A stretch of DNA of 64,000 nt from Apostichopus japonicus (lineage: Eukaryota; Echinodermata; Holothuroidea; Aspidochirotida; Stichopodidae), in assembly GCF_037975245.1 (NCBI RefSeq), contig NC_092569.1, positions 29,660,168 through 29,724,167 of the forward strand, read 5' to 3'. How positions within the stretch are numbered: the first letter of the stretch is position 1; every line of letters begins with the position of its first letter. A program made the translations under genes and the position numbers. Positions 51,439 through 61,050 of this stretch are shown here, piece by piece. The notes under the pieces were generated by a model that had not been told where the DNA came from, did not search any database, and saw only the letters and a list, made by a program, of their open reading frames with translations.

Positions 51439-53330
51439 ACCTCAACAGATACTGTGAAGGCTTTACTCGAGGAATGAACATCAGGGAAGGTCATAGATGA
51501 AATTGTTTTGGTATACAATACACAGAATATATCAATCGATATTGGAGCCTACTTTCTGGTTTTATTTTATTCATTTTGACGACGTTAACTTGAAGAGTTG
51601 AATGAGTTACAGTATATTATTGTTTTACTTTCTTATAATCTAGATCCGTCCACATCTGAAGCCAATATAAACTTATAATATCTTAAAACGAACGTGAAAC
51701 GCTGTCTTTGATCATAATAGAATCGAAATTTGAAGAAGAAAACAAATATAATACAGACTTGAGTTTTCATGCAATAACAAAATTCAATAATCAATCGATT
51801 GAAGATCCTCTCTCTCTCATGGATTTTTTTCGAGAAAGCAGCCAAATAATGTTATATCTAAATAATATCTGGAACAAAATGATAAAAGGCCGACTATTTT
51901 ATAAAATGAAAAAATCAATTAATCAAAAATGCTGTATTCAGAATAGTACGTTTGTCTGCCAGATATAACTTTTTTTGTTTTTGGTAGTAGTACTAATGAA
52001 AAACATGTTTCTGAATCATTCTAAAGTTGGTACTAACATGGAAACTGTACACTAACCTTTAATTTGTTTTCATCTCTCGCTAGCGCCCATTCATAATGAC
52101 AGTTTATTCAAAACGAAATAAACATTTTGTTTAGCACTGGAGTACTGATGGTGCTTGAGTTCACATTAATCATAGCAACTGAACTGAAATTTAGTGTAGA
52201 ACTCGCGTCTCCAACATGGTTTCTATACATACGAAACTTATAAATTCCTCGCGGTGTTGAAAATAATAGAGTTTTAAGGAAGTACTGGATCGCAAGGTAG
52301 CCCATGTAGCATATTGTTACATGTAACAGGTGAAATAAACTATAGTCTTATTGGCCAAGAAGACTCTAGTAACAAAAGGCCGAAGTGAACAATAGCCGTA
52401 ATGGGTAAATGAGGCAAAGTAGATGTTGCTATTGTACATGTGAGGATAAAAAAATCATCCCAGAAAGAAGGTATGAAAAACTTAAACCATGTGTAGGTGC
52501 TAGTGCTTCATTGGTCAGTCATGATGAGTTTTTTGAATAGTGCCAATAATTCAAAACTCAACTGTGTTGGGAAATTTGATGTTTACATTTAGCATAATGA
52601 TAGGACGTCCAAGTAGTCTATCTATGTAATAAGAGACTGTGGTACTGCTCGTTGTAGCTAATTGGATGTAAAACTTCTCGAGTAACTTATGTAACCTTTT
52701 ACGTGACTTAGTGTTCCTTTACTTACTCGAACGATTTTGGTGGCGCTATACACACTTCCTGTGTCGCTACAGGTAGCCCGGTTGGCTGGAGAGCCTGGTA
52801 AAAATTACAGCCCATTTTCACAGTAGTTAATAGAATACAGACGGGCTGTGTAGAAATATATTTTTAACTGCGGGAATCAGCTCATGAAATCACCATGTTG
52901 GTTAGTCTGTTAGTTCGTAACAAAAGAACGTGCGTGCTACTGGAAAACCCGTCAGTGCTTATAGTTTTACGACAAGATATACAAGTACGGTGACCAATGC
53001 ATTCTGACATATACATAGCATTGGCAGAGAATACAGATTTTATTAATCTGCACCTCGTCCTCTAGAAAACGAAGTAAAAAAAGTTAAAATCTTATTAGAT
53101 TATTTGGATATCACTCAGTAGCTAAGTCCTGGGAGATGTATGAATATAAATGACCCACATACAGTAGGGTGTTTAGTTATCAAATTAGACGAATGTTTGT
53201 CGACGACTTTGAGTATTTGCCCCGGTTTACCGATATTGCGAGATAGATCCCCACACTAATTGAAGTATAGGGGACTACCCTATGGAAAAATCATATTTTC
53301 CTAGTATAGAATGTGACATGAAGAGACTCA
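51439..53330. other. Intergenic sequence, nothing firm
   Basis: A 14-bp palindrome TGTTACATGTAACA near 52,315 is the only structured signal seen. Open frames at 51,633-51,968 and 52,108-52,305 have no domain. Confidence 0.4.
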
Positions 53331-53335
53331 AGAGA

Positions 53336-54412
53336 CTGACATGAACGGAGGGACATGGAGAGAGGGACAAGAAGAGAGGGACGTGTAGAGAGGGACGTGT
53401 AGAGGGGGACGTGTAGAGAAGGACGTGTAGAGAAGGACGTGTGGAGAGGGACGTGAAGAGGGGGACGTGTAGAGGGGGACGTGTAGAGAGGGACGTGTAG
53501 AGGGGGACGTGTAGAGAGGGACGTGTAGAGAGGGACGTGAAGAGGGGAACGTGTAGAGAGGGACGTGTAGAGAGGGACGTGTAGAGAGGGACGTGTAGAG
53601 AGGGACATGTAGAGAGGGACGTGTAGAGAGGGACGTAAAGAGAGGGACGTGTAGAGAGGGACGTGTAGAGGGGAACGTGTAGAGAGGGACGTGTAGAGAG
53701 GGACGTGAAGAGAGGGACGTGTAGAGAGCCACGTGTAGAGAGGGACATGTAGAGAGGGACGTAAAGAGAGGGACGTGTAGAGAGGGACGTGTAGAGAGGG
53801 ACGTGTAGAGAGGGACGTGTAGAGAGGGAGGTGGAGAGAGGGACGTGTAGAGAGGGACGTAAAGAGAGGGACGTGTAGAGAGGGACGTGTGGAGAGGGAC
53901 GTGAAGAGAGGGACGTGTAGAGAGGGAGGTGTAGAGAGGGACGTGTAGAGAGGGACGTGTAGAGAGGGAGGTGGAGAGAGGGACGTGTAGAGAGGGACGT
54001 AAAGAGAGGGACGTGTAGAGAGCCACGTGTAGAGAGGGACGTGAAGTGAGGGACGTGTAGAGAGGGAGGTGTAGAGAGGGACGTGTAGAGAGGGACGTAA
54101 AGAGAGGGACGTGTAGAGAGGGACGTGTAGAGAGGGACGTGTATAGAGGGACATGTAGAGAGGGACGTGTAGAGAGGGACGTGTAGAGAGGGACGTGTAG
54201 AGACGGACGTGTAGAGGGGAACGTGTAGAGGGGAACGTGTAGAGAGGGACGTGTAGAGAGGGACTTGTAGAGAGCCACGTGAAGAGAGGGACGTGTAGAG
54301 AGGGACGTGTAGAGAGGGACGTGTAGAGAGGGAGGTGTAGAGAGGGAGGTGTAGAGAGGGACGTAAAGAGAGGGACGTGTAGAGAGGGACGTGTAGAGAG
54401 GGACGTGTAAAG
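53336..54412. repeat. 14-bp minisatellite, about 1.08 kb
   Basis: Roughly 77 tandem copies of GGGACGTGTAGAGA with variants (gtga, gtaa, gagg). Since 14 is not a multiple of three and the unit is stop-free on the minus strand, all three minus frames are open for 280-380 codons with a Ser/Thr/Pro/Leu repeat. This explains the three overlapping long frames without any gene. Confidence 0.97.
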
Positions 54413-54419
54413 AGCGATG

Positions 54420-54900
54420 TCACGTCATTCTATGCTGAGCTCACACTTCTTCACACAAGGATCTGTGGTCAAGTGCCATCGGGAGCTATGGAAGAGCTGC
54501 ATAGATATTTGCTAAGATTTGATGATGCTGTCACTGCGGAACAACTAAGAACAGAACAGCGATGACTTGGAGAACAGTGGTCAACACTGAACAATCAGTA
54601 GCAGACGTTAATACATTGCAGGACTACAATGACAGTGAGTCTGAATAGGAAAGAGAGAGCTTATCAAGTGAGTCATGTAAAGACTGTCCTCTTTGCTGCT
54701 ACAAGGTACTCCCCAAGATGAACCTTTTCACCGATGCTTACATAATCATTGGGCTTGCCTACAAGGTGCTGCTAACGCTACCTGTGTCACTAGTGGCATA
54801 TCAACGTTCTTTTCTCTGCCTTGAAGAGAATCAAAAACCGTTTGAAAAGTACAATGACGCAAGAACATCTTGAGGCATGTGATGTCTGTGGAAAAAAAGG
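54420..54900 (+). pseudogene. hAT transposase C-terminal fragment
   Basis: Plus-strand pieces: SFYAELTLLHTRICGQVPSG (54,423 on), AYKVLLTLPV (about 54,758) and, after a frameshift, KRIKNRLKSTMTQEHLEAC (54,826-54,880). The last is the hAT dimerisation-region signature (ERSFSxLKRIKxxLRSTMxxERL). Several stops and frameshifts, so it is dead. A hAT-type right terminus follows at 55,399. Confidence 0.82.
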
Positions 54901-55008
54901 ATCTTGGCCAAACTTGACACTAAAATATCATTGATGGTGTGGATGCCAGAAGCAGCGAACTGCGTAGGCTCTTACTCTCGTACACATGACATGTGCTCGT
55001 GTTATTGA

Positions 55009-55109
55009 ACATATATGTTTTAGTGGATTTTATTTAGTTTTTTTTTTTCAAGCATGTTGTCACAAAATTATTGAAGAACTAAATAAAATCCAGTCTAAAA
55101 CATATATTT
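55009..55109. repeat. 30-bp inverted repeat (hairpin)
   Basis: 'acatatatgttttagtgga' plus 'ttttatttagtt' (about 55,009-55,040) is inverted at about 55,077-55,109, with a loop of about 37 bases containing a T-run. It lies between the hAT transposase remnant and the element's right end. Confidence 0.75.
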
Positions 55110-55364
55110 GTGTGTACTTTTGTTAACGTTTTAAGTTCCCCAGTTTAATCAAGTGTTGTTTCTGGAAAATTATTTTGGGGTCTTTTTAAAGGATTATTGT
55201 AACCTACAAAATTGTGAAATATAGCACCGTTTTGCATCTAGGCATTCCTTAACTTCAAATAAATCTCAATGGGGAGGGGGACACCCCATAAACCCCTCCC
55301 CCAGGACGTCGATCACTATGTAAGTAACATATCAATGAATAATAGGCCGGTCTAGGTGAGAAAT

Positions 55365-55399
55365 GCCCGGGCAGGTTTTAAGACCCAGTCCGCCCCTGC
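55365..55399. mobile_element. Right terminus of a hAT-type element
   Basis: 'ttaagacccagtccgcccctg' read backwards is CAGGGGCGGACTGGG, a typical hAT terminus. It plausibly ends the element whose transposase remnant is at 54,420-54,900. The left end was not found. Confidence 0.6.
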
Positions 55400-57930
55400 C
55401 TTTATGTATAACAGAGAATAAATACAGATGGTGTGAAAATGAGTAGAATGAAAGGTGAAATAAATCAATTTTAGAAATTATTTGACCAAATGTGGAAACT
55501 ACTCCGAGGGAGCAAACCGAAGAGTTGGGGAACAGTATGCTAAATTTTGCTCCTCTTCTATCTCAAAATCTTAACGCTCATGATATGGAAATTTACAAGT
55601 TTCATGACAGGCCTAGCTCTCAGTTATCATGTGGTGGGTAAGACATGCCAGTTGATTTTGTTTTATGCTTTAGCGAGCCTTGAAAGTGACGAAGTTGGTG
55701 TGCAAGTCAATTGTACGATTAGGGTGTGGTATGATACATGTAGTTTACAATATAAATTACCTTCAAGGATATTATATATGTCATTGTTGATAATGGCCTT
55801 AATTTTTTTCTTGAAGCAATCTTGTAAGGAATCACACTGCTTTCAGCTGGTACAGGTGTTCATGTGAATTGTAATGGACCGTATTGACCACTGTAATTCA
55901 AGCTGTCTATCACTTATTACAATAACAAACTAGTCTGCAACATCATTTGATAATGATTGAACTAGAAGTAAATGTTCAGTGATCTGCTTGTCTGTAAAGG
56001 ATAACCATATAAAACTTCAAAGAAACGGGAAAGTTTGCCAGATTTTGTCCACCTTTTCAAACACACATCTAATTTTAGTTGGATAACCAAAAATATCTAG
56101 TACATTGACAGTTGAAAAATATTGTATGAATGGCTAACCGTCTAGGAAGGCAGATTTTTCAAAGGTTTCTCAGTATCTTAGCAATCTACAATCTATGTAC
56201 TGTCCAATGGGTAAGTATTTAAATATTTTACCTAGATTGTTTTATATTGTATTGTCAACCTTATCTCCCACCCCACCCCCCCCCCCCCATCTTCTCTATT
56301 GCTATCAGCTATATTTCCTTGCTTGAATTAAACTTTGTCGGATTTTAGGAAATTGAAGTCCGCCAAATTCGAGTTTATTGATCCTGTGAGTATTTTGTAC
56401 CTATTGGTATCTTTAACTAGAGTAGCAGTAGCCAGAAGAGCAAATATAATATCCATGTGACTATGACGTAGAAATAGTAAAATGATCATTAATGATAATG
56501 TTGGAATAACCTGATAATGACTACTGCAGTGATCTATAATGATGTGTTTAAGTTAAGGTGCCCCACACAATCATTAAGGAGGAGAGGGCGGTAGGGGGTT
56601 CCATGTTTACATCCTCAGAAGCTGAGGGAAGTTCAATGAAGGTCTAGTGAGCAGGAATAGGTACTATAATAAAACACCTGCCTCGAAGCTCTCTGAATAT
56701 TCATCGGAAAGAGAAGGTTTGGTATTGGCTAGTCTTCAGTCTAACGGCGTCACATGAGTAAAGTTTTGGGAAGTAATTATTTAGCCATAAATCAAACTGT
56801 TACTTTAATGACGTATCTCAATCTAACGAGATTCTTTGCATTGATAACATAATCATCGTGTAATTATCGCACTTTTACCAGTTTAAAGGCATTAATTCAT
56901 TATTTGTTATTTTGTCGGTTGTTAGAACGAATAATGTTCAAAACTTAACCTAATTTACTTCCTGTTGTTGCAACTGTCATGTGATGAATCAAAGTTTATT
57001 TTCAACCACTATTTTTATTTATATTGAATAAGTTTGACACCATTAAGAATGGATACGTGTCTCGTAGTCCTTAAACTATCAATGAATAACACAAACTTCC
57101 CACATTTTCGAATAATATCAAAATCAAAATGTGTATATAATGTTCTCACCTGCTTCAAAATATATGTGTGTATACTCCTCAAAGTAACAACACTAGTGCG
57201 TCACATATTTTAATTCGTGTTTCACTTTGAAACGTAAAAGCAATTGATGTACTACAGCATATCTTCCGCATTTTCATTTCCTTGTCAAGTGTCTTTGAGA
57301 CTTTCTCATGTATTACAGTTTATAAAGTTTTCTATTGCGTTAATAATCGTTGTTCATTCAGCCATGTTATACAATGTTTGCATAAACCTAATGAGTGTAT
57401 ATTTTGGTTTTACAATTTCCGTTTCCAAATATACTTTCAGATTGTACTACGAGAAGTGCTAAATAAGTCATTTCTAGCAAAAGTAAAAGTAAATGTTATA
57501 AATCTAAACTATCCATTAGTGCAATTAAAAATCAAAGTTTTTTTTTTTTTTTTTTTTTTTGGGGGGGGGGGTGACCGTTGCATTTTATGGGAGAGAAGAG
57601 AGAGTGCTCCCTTTACACCAAAACGGAGGAACATGAGAATCAATGATCTTGACTTTTTGGAAATTGTAACCTTTGAAATTCAAATACTTTTTTCAGCTGG
57701 AGATTTAAGCTGGAGTTTTTCTTTTTTCCACCAATGAGGCTCGAAGAGAATTACTCCAACAGTTGGATTCGGACTTTTTCTCTCTCTCTCTTTTCTGTGC
57801 TGTTCTTCCTTTTACTTCCATCTGTTGTTTTAATGAACTTTACTGATTTATGCTTCATGATCTTTCATTCGTAGTTATACGGTTGAGTGGCTTCAGTATT
57901 AGTTTTAAATGTCTGTACAATCCTCTCAGG
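55400..57930. other. Intergenic sequence, nothing recognised
   Basis: Contains homopolymer runs (C near 56,277; T then G at 57,538-57,571). Frames at 55,547-55,867 and 57,244-57,737 have no domain or splice context. Confidence 0.45.
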
Positions 57931-57931
57931 C

Positions 57932-60510
57932 GATGACTATTCTGAAGATGATCTCATTTAATGCACAAGGCCTGAGCCAGTATTGAACAAGGCGGCAAGC
58001 TTTCATTGTACTTCATAGTCATATCAATATCTCGTTCATTCAGGAGACCCACAGTTGCAATAACGACGAAAATAGTTAGAAAACAAAGTGGCGTAGTAAA
58101 GTAGCTTTTGCCCATGATTCTAATGTGAATTGCGGGACTGGGTCCTTGTTAAGCCCTATCTAGTTGTTTTAAGTTGGTAAGATCCAAGCGGACCCACTCG
58201 GGAGGCTTATTTTATTAGATGTGAAAGTTTCAATATTTTTACTGACATCGACAACCGGTATTTATGGTCCTAATAAAGGTGATCCCGCCTATTATACCGA
58301 TGTCAAAAATGGTCTAAGTAGTTTTCATACTGATACTATTATTTGGGCTGGGGATTTTAATTTTCTGTTCACCTTATAGTTTGACAAGACAGAGTAAAAT
58401 CTACGCACAAATTTTAAAGGTAGGGAAAGGGTGATTGAAATTACAACGTAAGTATTCTTTCAGAGATAAAGGAATTTTTCAGTAGTTTATACACTTCAAG
58501 AAATTATTTCCGGACAGATTTCTAGATGATCTGCCCAGCAACAATATTCTAAGTCAGAAGGCTTCCGACTCTTGCAAAGAAGAGCTTAGATGAATGTTTC
58601 CGGGCTTTAAGCTCAATGGTTAATGATAAGTCTCCAGGTAGCGATGGGTTTACGGTAAACTTTTATTAGATGTTTTGGCCGCTGATTGCAAATTCGGTTG
58701 TGAGTTCTATTAATTATGGAGATTAATTATTAAGATTATCTGTCGTCTAAGTAATCGCAAGGTTTATTGCTCTTTTACCAAAGCTTAACAATGACACCCT
58801 TCTTTTTGGTAATTATCGCCCAATCACCCTTCTAAATTGTGACTACAAAATTGGTGCCAATGTCAGACAATTTTGTCCATTGAGCCCTTCTCTTATTATC
58901 CTATGTCTAGAAACCTTAGCCTTACAAGTTAATGTAAATAATGGTGTTAGAGATGCCGTGGTTGGAAATTCTATGATTAAGATATTACGATACGCTGATG
59001 AAACTCAATTGTTACTGGATGGTACCAAGGACTCTTTGCAAGAGGCGCTACACATTTTCAATATTTTTAATGTGGTTTCCTGTCTCTTTATTAATGTTGA
59101 GAAGTCTAGTCTTTTCCCCTTAGGACGGTTAGTGCATATATGACTCCAGCGTTTCGGAAAAAAATATAATATTAGCTTGAATTTTGGAACGTTTGGTACG
59201 CTGGATATGGGGATGAGCTCTTTGAATTCAAACTTGCAGCCAAAGTTTTCTCATCTAAAAGACTGTCTCCGTATCTGGTCGCCTCCGGACCTGACTCCTA
59301 TAGGACGTAATATTATAGTAACAACTTCGGCAATGTCCTAATTATTATTTCTGTTTCTTGTTTTTCCTAGTCCTCCGGATAAATTTATTTAAGTATTAAT
59401 AAGTGTAATTTTTTAATTCATTTTGGGCAGGAAATTCAGACAAAGTCAAACGGACTCTATGTTAATGATGTGAGTAGAGGGGTCTTAAAATGTGAAGAGT
59501 TTAATACAAAGTCTTAAATGTAATTAGGTGTGCCGTTAATGTGATACTCTTTTTTGACTCAGGTATTGGTAAATCTTATTTTTAATTGTAATTCAAAGAT
59601 GTCGGTTGTGTCCGTTTGAAACACTTTTATCATACAGGTAGTCCATGCTTGGTGTGATGTTTCATTTACTAAGCCAGATAGTGATTTCGGCAATCAAATT
59701 ATTAAGAACAATTGTTACATTAAAATAATCAAGAACATTGAGCTCGATGAACAACTTTTTAATCAAAGTCTTGTGTATGTTAAAGATGTTTTAAATCATA
59801 ACGAGAGGCCTTTGGTATGGGAAAGATTTCGTAACAAGTTGCCTGAGGGGTGTTTCATGTATAATTTACTGGGCCTGGTATCTAGTATACCAACAAATTG
59901 GTGAGTAGATGCATGTGCACGAGTTGACGCACAAAATCCGAACCAGGTATTCTATTACTATGTAATCCATTCTCCGTCTTTATATCAGTTTGTTTATAGT
60001 CGTCTTATTTCGAATGTGGTAAAAACCTCAACAGCTTTGTCAAAGTGGGAAACGAAGTTTACGGACATTTCGATTAATGATTCGAAGCGAATTTTCAGAT
60101 GTCCTTGGTTCACTACCAGAGATTCCAATATTTTGTTGTTGTTGTTTAACTTAAATTTTATGCATAGAATTCTCCCCACCCATAATTAATAAAGCTGATA
60201 TGGATTTGTGTACTTTCTATCAGTAAGAGGTTGAGTCGATCGAACATCTCTTTTGGAATTGCACGTTTACTTCTACGTTTCATTTGGATGCGAAGCAAAG
60301 GTTCTTAAATAGGCAATATGTGTTTTTCAATGCAAGATACTTTCTTCGGCTCTCAGTAGATGTTTTCCATACTTACAATTGTTGTTTTACATATGAAGTT
60401 TGACTTGTTTTCTTGAAAATTGCATTCCATTGTACCTAACATTGATTCATCCTTTTACAAGTTTCAATTCGCCCTTTATGTTGAGTATTGCGTCTTTTAT
60501 AACACTGATA
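57932..60510 (+). mobile_element. Decayed Tx1/L1-like LINE (ORF2 remnant)
   Basis: Ordered remnants of one L1-superfamily ORF2: endonuclease motifs (MISFNAQGLS; FIQETHS; GIYGPNKGD; IIWAGDFN) at 57,935-58,370, then reverse transcriptase (LDECFRALSSMVNDKSPGSD; GNYRPITLLNCDYKI; CPLSPSLIILCLETLA; ILRYADETQLLLDG) at 58,580-59,040, then the Tx1-type C-terminus (SHLKDCLRIWS; VHAWCDVSF; STALSKWETKFTDISI; FNLNFMHRILPTH). The active-site YADD reads YADE. Many stops and frameshifts, plus a deletion between endonuclease and RT, make it inactive. Confidence 0.87.
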
Positions 60511-61013
60511 GAGTGAGTACTAAAGGGGTCCATTAGTTATTTAGATTTGAAAGAGGCTTTCTCTGCGTGAGAGAATTTGTTTTATTTCACCTGAAATGTA
60601 GCAATTTAAGACACCGTTAATTTTCTCCTTTGTTTTGTCAGTCAAGTTTGCTTGGTACATATTTTAAGTTCTGTTTCAATTTATATTACGTATAAACTAA
60701 CCTGGAGGGTTTGATCAATACAAATGTAAGACAAAACACTGATCTTGGTGGTGAAGATGTCTTAAGGGAGGCGTCCGTCTTATAATTCTTTAAATTTAAA
60801 AACCATCCTCAAGTTGTTTGTACCAAGTTGCATTCGTTTGGCGTTTTCAATCGTTATCGAGGTCGTATCACTGACTAAGCTCTAATAGTCACGGATGCAA
60901 ACTATATATATTCGTCTCTATCACAGTGTTTTTGTGATCCCTTTCTTGTTATGGTAAAATATTAGTCAAGTCTTTAGTCATTGAAAAATTGTTCACTTTA
61001 TTTTTCTGCACAG
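60511..61013. other. Sequence between the LINE and gene D, nothing recognised
   Basis: Gene D's signal-peptide exon was expected here or further upstream but was not identified. Confidence 0.35.
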
Positions 61014-61050
61014 GTAAATGCAAACCTAGTGGAGTATGGCATACCTTCAG
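61014..61050 (+). CDS. Gene D 37-nt microexon (proposed)
   Basis: Acceptor TTTTTCTGCACAG, 37 bases reading VNANLVEYGIPS plus one base, donor GTTAGT. Its length (1 mod 3) makes the phase change from 0 to 1 that the next exon needs, as does gene B's 25-nt exon. Confidence 0.5.

Noticed and set aside
51224-51518. Poly-Ser and poly-Met frames
   Set aside because: TCG/TCA microsatellite artefact.
53275-54423. Three overlapping 287-382-codon minus frames
   Set aside because: A stop-free 14-bp repeat opens all three frames at once; no start context, domain or splice signal supports a gene.
55547-55867. 106-codon plus frame with a hydrophobic N-terminal stretch
   Set aside because: The putative signal peptide is atypical, and no domain or downstream exon was found.
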